This document shows, one piece after another, positions 12,866 through 25,300 of a stretch of DNA of 64,000 nucleotides. The notes beneath the pieces were generated by a model. That model saw only the letters and a program-made list of their open reading frames with translations. It made no database searches and was not told the DNA's origin. Within the stretch, counting starts at the first letter, position 1, and each line of letters starts with the position of its first letter. The DNA comes from Sinonovacula constricta. Taxonomy: Eukaryota; Mollusca; Bivalvia; Cardiida; Solecurtidae. Where the stretch lies: positions 19,873,107 through 19,937,106 of the forward strand of contig CM017556.1 of assembly GCA_007844125.1 (NCBI GenBank). Reading direction: 5' to 3'. Made by a program: the position numbers and the translations under genes.

Positions 12866-15813
12866 ATGTCATTTGTCGCTGGACAGTTACCCCTCTTAGA
12901 AGGAAAAGTGGATAGTATACTTGGTGAAGAGGAGAAAAATCCTTCATTAGAAGATATCAAAGATGACAAACTGTTTGTGGAGAGATTCTCAATCCTCTTT
13001 AACAATGAAATGTTCAGTGACATTATCCTTAGAGTTGGGGATGAGAGGTTCTTTGCACACAAGTTCATGCTGATCACTTGCAGTGAGGTGTTTGAGTGAG
13101 TTTTGCTGCTGATTTGTCATTTAATTGACGAAGTTTGGGCCTGAAGATCTTTTGACTTAAAATAAATGTTATTGTCAATAATATTGTATTTGTCCACTAG
13201 TTGGACTGTGTAACTATGTACTGGCTTTGCCATGCTATGAGAATGATATGAGAGTTTTATTTTTTATGTGATATTTGGTATGTGAATACATGATTGTACA
13301 TATAAAATCATGATTTGCCTTTCTTACTGTAAAGAAGGTAGTGATGGACCCAAATGGCAGTGATAGAGCAAAGTTTGACCATTGCCTGCCAAGTCATGGG
13401 TCAACTCTGACAAACCTTTTTATACAGTTTAATCTTTGAAGCTAGTTTTATTGTAAGGTCATGAATAAAATGCATTACAAACAGGACATGAATCAAACTC
13501 TGCAATAGTTATTTATTCACCTTAATAGATTTTTTCACTATCATTTTGATCCACAGAACAACCTGAAATGGGATCCACTCTCTTTATTGTATTTTTTTCA
13601 TCAAAGCATATTCATATGCTACCACTGTAGGGCAGCACTACTGGTATAATATGTTGCATTCTTCGTACAACTTAAGTTTGTTGATAAGATTGTATAAGAA
13701 AACAAAATGTTTATTGATGGTATCTCGTTTTTCATTAAGTACGTCTGTTTATCTCTTCAGGGCCATGCTGAATGAGGAAAGATGGCGGGAGTCATCACAA
13801 CCAGAGATTTCACTTACTGAAGAGATGGAGTGTGTGCCAGTGTTTGGAGACTTTCTTAAGTAAGTATGCATTCCTTACTTATCTTAAATTTATGTGCTTA
13901 TTAAGAAATATTTATATATGTACACCAGTCTTGTAAAGGTACGAATAGGTAAATAATATCTTGATGTAGTCACAAAGAAATTATATAAGTTTCCCATTTT
14001 CAAAGCTTTTACTGAGTAATTTTGAAACTATGTAATTGCAAAGTTTAGGAATGTTTTGTAATTACTTTTTAAAAGTTTTAGTAAATACTATCGACATATG
14101 GTGATACTTACCTTATGTCTGTAATAATATTGTACAATTTCCTAATATTTAAAACGACAGATTCAAAACAATTGTTTATTATTGTTGTAAATTATACATG
14201 TCTTGATGGGGATCAGCCTCACACTACCTCCTATTACATTTATTGCTTCAGAGTATAATAGCAGAATGAGAACTCATTTAAAACAGGGAATAAAGTGGGA
14301 ATAGTTTGGTTTTTCTCTTTTTGTGTAATGTCTTGTTGTAGTGTTAGTTTGTCACTTATACAAATAACTTGTGTTTTTGTGCCTTTGCCTAGAGCAGTTT
14401 TAAATATCAATACACATTGTAATTCTCTTAGGACCTTGTCACTTGTTTGCTATTCTACATGTCTATCAACTCACAAAGCCATGAAATAGTTTTTACTTGA
14501 GATCTTCAAGCTGATCCTTGGTGTGTTGGTGGTTCTTACCAGATTATTCATTGTCAGGAATCCCCATCCAGCAATGGAAGTAATCATACAGACAATTAAT
14601 TTGTTTAAAGGAATGACACTAATCATTTGTAAAATAAAAATATAAGTGTATCATTTTATTTTGTTGGGTGTTCATTAATTTGTTATCTTCTTCATTGTCA
14701 TTGTACAGGTACATCTACACTGGCTCAGTGGGGCTGACCACAGACCATGTCCTGCCAATCCTGTTGCTGGCAGACAAGTACAGTATTCCACTGCTGCAGA
14801 AGTCCTGTGTGGAATACATGACAAGACACATTGTCGAGTCACCCGACACCAACAGGACCCTCTCCTGGTATCAGTACTCTAAGATGACTGGAAATTCACT
14901 TCTGAGTGAAAAATGTCTCAAGTTCATCGAATCCAATTTTGACATCGTTTTGAAAACATCAGACTGGGTTGAACTGACCAAGGAGGAGATTGTGGAGTTT
15001 CTAACAGGCAGTGATACAGTTGTGAGCAGTGAGTTTGACTTGTGGGTGCAGTTAGAAAAATGGCTGCAGAGCGAAAATAATCAGGACAGATTCATGGACA
15101 ACCTGCGAGATATTATTCCTCTGCTGAGGTTCTCCAACATACCACCTAAGAACCTTTTAGAGATTGAGCAATCTGAGCTGGCCGTTAACTATCCAGAAAT
15201 CTTCGCTGAGAAGTTGAATGCAGCATACAGGCACCACTCACTTCTCTTTGATGAAGTTGATTTAAAGCCATGTGTGGAGAAATATCGCAACTACACGGCA
15301 GAAATGTATGGGTTGTGCAATGATTTATCTATGTTAAACTATACATCTGTAGGGAAAATAGACAGCAAAATTGTGCGCAGATTTCATGTGCCTCACACTT
15401 TTATCCCCAGTGCCAAGTTGATGTCAAAGAAGCATGTGACAACATTTGATATCACATTCTGGCCCAAGGGACACTACACAACCTTCACCTTGTATGGTAA
15501 CCACATGGGGCGGCAAACTGACAACACAACCCTGTCTATCCGCCGGGTGCCTGGCAATGGACCTCTGCCTTCCATGGAGACCACAATCACATTCATTATC
15601 TATGGAGTGAAAAATGGCATCAAATATGTGGCATTTACCTACACCAAAACATTCACGTTCACAGATCGCACTGCATGCATGACCGAAGACAATGTCATTT
15701 CACTGAAATGGCTTCTGGCAGAAGGGTCACCATACCTGGTGAACGGAAATTTGGATGCGAAACTTTTCGTAAAAATTCAAAACATATTTGATGCAGTTGA
15801 AGAGAATGCTTAA
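12866..15813 (+). CDS. BTB/POZ-BACK domain protein, BTBD17-like (complete, 3 coding exons)
   Basis: Exons 12866-13095, 13761-13859 and 14709-15813 join in phase 2 at GT-AG borders to give 477 residues and a TAA stop. The BTB/POZ fold is about residues 45-145 (SDIILRVGDERFFAHKFMLI, then FGDFLKYIYTGSVGLTTDHV across the second junction). A BACK domain follows at about 155-255 (SWYQYSKMTGNSLLSEKCLK, LTKEEIVEFL, FDLWVQLEKWL). The C-terminal 190 residues look like the TRAF/MATH-like beta-rich tail of the BTBD17 family. BTB-BACK proteins commonly dimerise and some serve as CUL3 adaptors, but BTBD17 itself is poorly characterised. The first exon extends upstream in frame to an ATG at 12785 whose 17-20 residues are strongly hydrophobic. 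That could be a signal peptide, as in vertebrate BTBD17, or the pyrimidine tract of a 3' splice site (ttctgtttgcag at 12823-12834). I chose the Met at 12866 as the conservative start. Confidence 0.85.
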
Positions 15814-18800
15814 TTCACAAATTAAATGTATGAAAATATTGCAGGTCTTCAATGGTGTTTTTTGTATACAGTCTTTGTTAATTTAGCAAGTTCAACAATA
15901 TTTTTTGTGAACACCCTAAGTAGAAATACTTAAAAATGCCTTGTGAATATAAATATGGGTCAGATATGGCTACATACAATAATGTATTTAATAATTTCAA
16001 CTTTTTTCTTTTTTAACTAACTTAAATGACTTTTTTAGATTTTTATTTACTTATAAGTATACATTTTTATGTTCAGTCCACAAACATAAATTATCTCATA
16101 AAAAAATATCTAGAATAGCATTTATACCAAGAACATTACAGCATGGTCAAATATGCTTCCAATAATGGGCATCGCAAAACACACACTTCAATTTATTTAG
16201 GCACGTCTTTAGTGAGGACTGCTTTCTGTGTACAGAGGCCAAGTAAAGGCCTATTTAACATTTGCTAATGCCTTTACCCAAAAGGTGCAAGTTAGTAATG
16301 GGAATGTTGTCCCCAACTAAAAACCATAGCTTATTGCAGAACGAGATAGGGAGTATGAGTACAGCAGGCAGGCCATGTAAAAATGTTTATTTATGCAATG
16401 AACCCCAATGTGTGGGGGTCATCACATGAATTCATAAAATACCTTGTTTACTACAACTATTATGACAAAATGCTTAGTTTCTTAGAATTATAAAGATATG
16501 CTATGAGTTCAGCCAAAATGTTATTATTGAAATGAACAAAAAATATTTTTTCACCAACAGAATTCTGCACAACATTCAGAATTCCTTTAAACCTTTAGGC
16601 AAAAGATACATTATTGATTTTTCAATTCTCTGTTACAGTTCTGGAACCTTCAATGTATGTTTGTACATAACAATGTTCATCTTCCTCATTATTGTGTGTT
16701 AATCTCGCACATACCCCTGCAGCAAGCCCATGGCCTTGAATATCAAAACTCCTGATGAAACAAAAAGATAGTTGTTTTTATTGGGGTTGTAGGTTCACGG
16801 GGTTTGGGAATGGGGGCGATGTGGGGATGGGTAGGTTCATGTTGATTGTACACTTTCTGTTTAAATTAATTGTATTTTGTTCTGGAGTAAAAACATCAGA
16901 ATACTTGAATAATTCAGCAATAACAATTGATTCATTTTCTGTACTTATTACTCAAGGCAGATAAAGGTGTATGTACACAACACTTTACATTTTTAACAAC
17001 AACATTTATAAAGAACAGTAGGCCTATGAATACAATATGAATAACAGTCATACTTAAAAAGTTACGGTTTTTATTAGTTTTTTAGTTAATCATTCAATTG
17101 AACTATATCCACTAGGCAGATAAGTATGTGTATGTAAACAGCACCATATATTTTAAACAACAAAAAATAATGTCTTTATCCTCTTCATGTTTTACAAGCT
17201 GAGGGTGTTTCTAGATTTTAACTTCTATTTTCAAAATCCTAACCAACATTTAACCTGAAGTCATATTGAGTCACATGGCCACAAGTACTTGGAGCTTGCT
17301 TCAGACCTAAATGTAATCAACTGACTGTGTAAGAGACTGAACAGTGGTTTGTTATTTCTGTAAATTTGCTTGATGTTATTTATTAAGAAAATTATTAATG
17401 ACTTGTGTTACTTTTTACTTTATTATAGTTGGGTTTTTACTTTACTTTTATCACCATCTTTGATCTTGTATTATCATCTTATGATACTGTTACTAAATTG
17501 TATAAAGACTGATGTAGTGGTTATTGTGACAATTCATTACTATCCATCTATGATGCAGCAGTGTAAGCACTTAGATATATTAAGTCTTTTAAACACATAC
17601 TCCCCATTTTTGAAATGTTTTAGTTATCAAGATTCCATTTTATGCACATACTTCAATCATAAGTTTTTTTCAAATGTTTAAAAAGTGTAAAAATCCTTCA
17701 TTTTGTGAAGCAACTATACCGACTCACAAGGGAGATAAGAATGTAGCTTTTTATAGAGTAAAGTACCGTGACATGCAAAAAAAGAGGGAATTTGTTATGC
17801 ACATGATCTACAGTTAGTTAATTGACATATGTCCATTGTAAAACCAAATAATGCTTGAGATCAGTTTAGCATAAGTACGTGGCACATAGAACCCCAAACT
17901 TCATTTTAATTAAATCACTTTATTCCAATCTGTGCACTGTTGATTATGGACATAATACACAACATATATTCTTGAATTTAGAGATAAACCAGGTTATTGA
18001 ACTTTAATCGACTTAAAATATTTAAAAACAGCCCCAGTACTTTTGATGAAATCATAATATACAAAATAAATCACTCTTGCCAGGCAGCATGTTCACATAC
18101 ATTCTAGTGACAAGATGAGCAGTATTTGAATCCGTATTTTTCACAGAGCAAAGTTTTTAATATGTCCAAAGGCTCTTATTATGGCATAGCACTCATAACA
18201 CGTCCACAGTTTCTTATGCAGAGGATTTTTTTTTTCCGTACTTGCATCGATATTGTCAGATTATATGTAAAGGCAAGATCACTCAAGATTGCATTTGTTT
18301 TGCTCTAGTTATTTCCCTTGTTACTCTCATAAGCATTCTCGTGCAGGCAACTTTTTTACATTAGAAATACTTCATACTTGCTTTGTTGGTTAATGTTTAT
18401 GTAAGTTGAGCATAAAGGCAAAATTAATCAATTACATTGTTTGTTATGGAGTTATTGTCCTTTAGCATTTTTCTTGGAATATTCATTCTGTTTGTTTTGA
18501 TCTATTCCACCCAATGCACTAATTTTAAGAAACACTAAACTCTGTTCTGTTGGTACATAACCCAGATACAAAATGCTTCCACACAAAACTTTGAGATAAT
18601 AAACAGTAAGATTCTCAGAAAGAAAACTACTAAGTTCCTGAAAAATACTACCTGAACAATAATTTGTGTAGTAATGTATGACTGCTGCACACTTAAGTTC
18701 TATATTCATGTTTGCCATTTTTTCTACATGTGTAACATCTTGGAAAACATTAATTGGTGTGGGGATTTTCCTTGTTTTTATAAACTGTATCAATTTTGTA

Positions 18801-19030
18801 CTATACCAGTAAACAAAATGGCCATGATCGCTCACAGGCTTTTAGTAGGCTCATATCTAGCGTCAAGTTATTAACTTTAGAAACCTTGGTGAAGATAGGA
18901 CCATGAAGTGTGGCCACTGGGCTGATAACATTTTCTAGAATTTTACCTAGAAACCTACTGAATCCACATGACCCACTTCAAAACATATGCAAGATTTTTC
19001 ATACTGGCCAAGGATTTTTCTAACATTTGA
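15814..19030. other. Intergenic AT-rich DNA between the BTBD17-like gene and RPL13A
   Basis: It includes the BTBD17-like 3' UTR, but no clear AATAAA could be tied to a cleavage site. No exon or element with recognisable ends was found. A 127-codon minus-strand open frame at 18452-18835 has AT-driven composition and no recognised motif. Confidence 0.5.
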
Positions 19031-19260
19031 CCTAGTAATAGCTCAGGTGGTAAAGCGTTGGCTTGCAGATCGGGGGAGGTTGTGGGTTCAAAGCAAAGAC
19101 TAAAGTTGGTAGTAGTGGCTTCCCTCCGAATGCTTGGGGCTAAAGGGACAGCATTACACCATTCGTCGGTGTCAGTTTAACGGACCAGCTGGGTTCAGTC
19201 CCTGTGCTATAATGATAGAAATGTCGCTGCACAGTAAAAAAATGCTGGCTAATTCCATCC
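19031..19260 (+). mobile_element. tRNA-derived SINE, nearly full length
   Basis: The tRNA-like head has box A (TAGCTCAGGTGGTAAAGCG) and a decayed box B (GGTTCAAAGC). The family body follows (AAAGTTGGTAGTAGTGGCTT, CGTCGGTGTCAGT) and ends ATGCTGGCTAATTCCATCC. It lacks the GGGCACCTCATAAGTGCC hairpin found in the copy at 27717. Target duplications are not clear. Confidence 0.85.
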
Positions 19261-19363
19261 TAAGTTGTTGACCCCACGTTATTTTGAAGGGACTATATTT
19301 CTTGTTTGGTATGACTTTTTTTGGTATCAGTGAAATAAAGACAACACGCTGATATAGGTCAAC

Positions 19364-19369
19364 TTTATT
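19364..19369 (-). terminator. RPL13A polyadenylation signal AATAAA
   Basis: TTTATT on the plus strand reads AATAAA on the minus strand, 21 bases beyond the RPL13A stop codon. The transcript therefore probably ends near 19,340-19,350 with a very short 3' UTR, usual for ribosomal protein genes. Confidence 0.8.
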
Positions 19370-19389
19370 TTGGATACAACTCAGTGAGT

Positions 19390-22300
19390 TTATCTGAATC
19401 CATAGCTCTCGATGATCTTCTGGTACTGGGCAATCTTGGGTGCAACATTTACCCTTGCCTTGGCCTTCAGCAACTGAAACATACAGTAGATTATAGTTGG
19501 GAGTGGCACATTACCATCATACAACTGACAACCAAAGATTAAGGGAACAACAGCTAACAGGATTAAGCCTACACAAGCAGAATAAGGGCTAGTTCTTATC
19601 TTTACATATACATACTATGAACTAATTCAAGTCAAGGGAATTTTAAAAATTATTACTTCAGCATCAACTGCAGCATTGATTTGGAAATAACTTATACAAA
19701 AAAACAAATTAAGATTCAGTAAAACTCAATAATTCAACAACTACAATACAAACCAACGATAACGTGCAATGAAACTGGATATAAATAACTCCAATAAACA
19801 ATAAGACCTGTCTTTCTATTTATACACCATCTTAGTAAGATTGTTGGTGGATAAACCAACCAAAAAACAACAGTTAACATTTCTTTCTGATAGTTGTCCA
19901 CCTCAGCTGGTAGTGCATGTTTGTTGTTTCACAGAAGTTCAAAATTTCGGTGAAAAGTTTTCCATCATTGGTGGTTTAGTCAAGAAAAGAATGTAATGTG
20001 CAAATACAGCATAAATTGGGTAAATTACACAAGATGTTACATAGCCATTATTTAGTCAAACTTGAAATGTTTGCTTTTAAACTCAATAGAAAAATTAACA
20101 AAATCATACCAAAGAAATAATCCAATGATTACAAAACTGATAATTACAACACAAAATTTGACAAGTCACAGGGAGGGTGGGTTGGAATTTACTTTTAGTT
20201 ATTATTATGAAGGCCTATTAACATGTCAAAACTTTTATATTCTGTAATAGATTTATTTTCTAAATGTGTTGTATTCACTCCAAAATTCTCAATATCATGG
20301 ATACGAATCATATTCCCAATTAAGTGAAACAAAAAACAACACCAACACTAGGGATGTCAACCATTAACCTGATATCGCATGTGTATCTGGGTAGCTATTT
20401 GTTACCCAGTTAAACATACAAAATGCACATAAGTGAAATAAATATGACCACATATACAATGCTAAATTATGTAACTGCGCATAACCTCTTGTCCTGTACC
20501 CATTTTCTGCCTTGACATGGTTATGTTAGGTTACCTAGTCCAATTAAGTAAGACAGTCTCTATCTCTACCAAGCTGTGTTTTGTGCCAATCATGAAAGTG
20601 TGCAACTGTTTAATGTTGTAATTGTTTTAATGTTTTATACAGCAAACCAGGACTTGTGCAATTTCCAAATTTCTGTAAGTAACCATTATCTTAAGTATAC
20701 AGTCTATCTGCTTCTAGCTTTATCACTCATCTACATGCTTCTTTCCTTGTAGTTTCCATTGACCAATGTGACATTGACAATTTTCTGACCCTGCAATTTT
20801 TCTCCAGACGTTTTTCAACACTTTCAACTTCTTAATATTTTTTGTCATAATGCTACCAAATGCAGGATATGGTCATAAGATGACAATCAGTGTATTACTT
20901 CAATCATGGTGCCTTTGTTTAAGTTGTTTTTGTGAACTATCCTGAATTCTATGATATAAATCCAAAACATGTTTACTTTCCATCCAAGCCAGCAGTTAAC
21001 AAGTAAAACTGTCTATAGTTTGCTATTTCGCTTCATAGAAGTTCTGATTAAGTAGCATGACATCTGTGACTTTACCTTGGTGTCCCCACTCACCCAATAT
21101 TCCTCTAAACAATTCAAACAAATGTAAAACAGTAATGTCCCAGTTTTGAATTAAAAGTAATGATAGCACACTGTAGTGAAAACAAAGGTACTTATTATTT
21201 TATTGTTGTAAACATGCAGTGTTCTGCCAAGGAATTTGAAATAGGGAACAATGTCCCATCAAGTACACGTATAAAAAGTAGGGGACATTTTCAATATTAA
21301 GGGGGCATAGAAAATTGAAGCCTATAAACAATGGATCCAGATCCTTCACACTGAACAAAGTCACCTTTCTGTCATTATTTTTAACTAAACTTTGAGTTAC
21401 AGCCAAAATAATTGTCTTGATAAAATTGTTCTAGGTTTTTCGCGACCGGCGAAGCCATTCTGTATGCTGAAGATCAGCAATAAACCTCTGCATTTTTATC
21501 AGTCTATACAATTGGCCGAGAACTGACACCGCATGGACTGCCTGCAAGCGAGCCAATCAAGATCGATGTGAAAACACTCATAGCCTGCTGCTTCCGGGTT
21601 GAATAGACTATTGCATTTATTTCACCCGCAACCAATTCGAATGTGGCATATGTTGCATAGGGAGCAATTTGCGACATTTTAATTATAGGCAATGTTGCAA
21701 AACTGCGCCCGACAAAAAAAACATGTATATGCAGCCACAACATTCAGTTAATAGGATACTATCAGGATAGTGTTTACGGTTATACAGATAGAAAAATGAT
21801 ATCCGTTGACATCCCTAAAATAAACACACCAAAAATACCCTGGAGTATACAATTTTCATTCAGATTTTAATTCATTATTGTTTAACTATTTTATTCCACC
21901 TCAGCTGGTAGTGCATGTTGGTTGTTTCACAGAAGCTCAAAATTTCGGTGAAATGTTTTCCATCATCGGTGGTTTAGCCATGACACAAACATAACGTGTA
22001 AATTTAAAATGTATACAGAAAACAAACTAATTTGATGAAAAAATAATAAGATAAACGACTCTTATAAAACGTATTATAGAGCTGTACATTATTTTGGACC
22101 TGCATTGCACCTGAGTTTGTCCATTCATGCTCGTTTATTCTTTTTAATACATTCATGCAACTTCACTAAATTACCATTGAATCATTCTTCATTATCATAT
22201 TTTTGATCAAACTGTCAAAATTAAATTATGTATAGCTTAAATACATAAGCTAAACTAGAAACACAATAATCCTCTACTCATTGAAAAAATAAAATAAAAC

Positions 22301-25300
22301 ACCCTAAGATAGTGATCCACTTATTTCTATCGATTAATAATTCATTTTATGCTCATGGCACCAAAATGCATAATTCACAGTTTACTCACATTAACAGGCT
22401 CATAGAGTTTATTTAATTAATCAGAAACATCAATTTATGGACATGTTCTGCATTATTCATTGTAAACTTGAAACAAACACTTGAAAATCTCAACAAAAAT
22501 AATCACGTTTTTATCTCATTTGTTAATTTTAACTTCATTATGCCAGAAATAGTTATGTCATAAATAAACATCTTAAATCAGTGTTTATAATGTAAAGATA
22601 GTAGCCGACCTATGCCAAAATAGTTGACAAAGGGACTGATTAATTTGGGCGTATTACCAATAATCTGATTGTCAGAAATCCAACTATAAAGAATATTTCA
22701 CCTCAGCTGGTAGTGCATGTTTGTTGTTTCACAGACTTTCAAAATTTCGGTGAATTTTTTTTCCATCATTGGTGATTTTTTGTTGGAAATCAAATGTTAT
22801 GAAAGATTTTTGAAAGATTGAAGCAGATTCATTTTCTAAGAAAATTACTAGATTAGAACAAATAAAAAACAACTAATACTGACTGAAGATTAAGCAACAT
22901 AAATATAAACAAATTGAATATTTCAGAACAAACATGATGCAATGTCAAATATTTCCAATTCAAATTATTTAAATAATCTGACTTTTGAAGCTACGTCATG
23001 AATTCTACTACTGGAAACATTACAGGTTTCAAACACCTCGTTTTTTCACCTCAGCTGGTAGTGCATGTTTTTAGTTTCACACATGTTCAAAATTTTGGTG
23101 AAAAGTTTTCCATCACTGGTGAATGTGTCTATCTTAACGACTGTTATAGTGACATTTCAATCCTTAAGTAAGTGCCCAGGTTCAACTTGTCAAGCCCTTT
23201 TTGACCCTTTAAAATGAACCACAAATGTGTTTCCGAGATGAATTTCATACCAACACAAAACCATTGTTAGAAAAAAAAAAAAAATCATAGCAAAGAACAG
23301 ATTCCAGACAAAAAAAGGAATACATGCAGAGGACAATTTGAAATAGAATATGAAAATGGCACATAAAAATGTCCATAGATGTGCCCACGGAGGCACCAAA
23401 ATCCACACACAAAAAAGCAAAGATAATTTACCAGTAATGCGTTATGACATGGCTGAACAAAATTTCAACATAATCTTAAGTGTTCATGAAAAGAAGGGGT
23501 CTTTGAACTATCATTTCAAGAACCTCAGCAGTCAACCAATGTCTTATTTGTCTTCACTTAATGTGTGTTTATCCACCTCAGCTGGTAGTGCATGTTTGTT
23601 GTTTCACTGAAGTTCAAAATTTCGGTGAAAAGTTTTCCATCATTGGTGGTAATCATTACATGAAGAGCAATGGCAAAATGTCACTGGTATTCAAAAATGT
23701 TTATGGCAAAATGTTAATGGTATTCAAAAATGTTCAAGTCAAAATTTTAAGACAAATGTCTGCTCTAACAGTGTATAAAGGAAACACTGAATACCAAAAG
23801 GGCACAAATCAACTCCACATCTGTTTACCATGATTTAAAGAATGGGATAAAGAGGACTTACGTCAACAGCCTTCCTGCGTTCATAGTATTTCTTTGACTT
23901 GACCTTCCTCTTTTCTTCAAGTGTGGATATGACTTTCTGGTACTTCCAGCCGATTTCATGTGAAATTCTGTTCAGGTCACAATACTGAAATTATAAAAAT
24001 AATTTATATAATAAGAAGGTAACTTCTGTTTATAGAGACTTTTAAATCATTTGTTCTATTTACAAAAAATTAGAATATTTGTCAGACAACCCATCTTAAA
24101 AATCTGACAACAATATTAAACATGAGCTTTAAAGGTAGGAGTCAACAATTTGGACCAAAGTTTTTTTTCTCTAACAACCAATTAAATTGTTGTTACTCAA
24201 AATGTGCCCAGGAAATGCTGTTCAGTGACACCTGCCATCTATATGGAAAGTCAAGTGTAAAGCCTCTCTTCTTTACAAAAATATTTTTTTCTATCTGAGC
24301 CATGCTGCAGGCTATTTTTAAACTAAGAAACTCCTTGACCATTTACTTTTGAGGTTACATTATATCATTATCCCCATATCCCACTCTGGCAGTCGCACTG
24401 ATATCTATTTTTGGCAGAATTCCCCACCATGCTTAATTATAGATTTGAATGCTTAATTATAGAATAGAAAGAATTAATGTTTGGAGCAATTTATTTCTAG
24501 ATTTGTAACGCCTAAATTTGAAGTAGTAAAAAAAATCGCTTTATTACTTAGACTAGAGTAGGAGTTTATGAAATCAGTGCCCAAATTACATGTATTTGTT
24601 ATTAGCAAACAAACTTTTAAAGACAACATTTTCCTCTCTGATTTAACTATGCATTTGTACTCTAGTTATTTTGTTACATCGCAGACATAATTATAGTCAT
24701 CCTGGTGACATCCAGCTTATTACTGACGGAAGACCCGACTTAAGTTTCGATAGAACCACCAGCACACCACAATTAGCAGCAAAACCTCCCCAAACAAAAG
24801 TTCTTGCCCCCATTGCATCTGTATTCTACCTAGATCCTAGACTATTTCTTCCCAGTTATGGTTGTTGCAGTAAATGATCTTAAGTGTGGTTTTCTAATGA
24901 ATAAATACAAAACACAACACCCATCTTAAAGTACATTCATAAATAGATTTATAAAAAGAATTAGAAACAAGCCTCACTAACCCTTCTGGACTGTTTAAGA
25001 CGCAGGACCTTCAGGGCAGAGGGGACAACCTTCCTCTTCTGTCTGTCGTACGGGGGAGGGATACCCTCAAACACCTTGAGACGAGAAATGGCCTCCTTGC
25101 CACGGGCAGTTCTATGGGGGAGCATGCCTGAAAGAATGACAAAACAGCTGCATTAAAAATCTGAGTAGCAAGTAATTAAAACATTTAGATTACATAAACG
25201 GGTGATACAATTTTCCAAGTCAAACCAGAGCCTATTTCTCACAAAACCAACCTGGTACAATCAAACTTGAATATGTCAGACGTAATGTATAGATGACCAT

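Noticed and set aside
18452..18835. 127-codon minus-strand frame
   Set aside because: AT-driven composition, no recognised motif, no paralogue in the window and no splice or promoter context. Left as intergenic.
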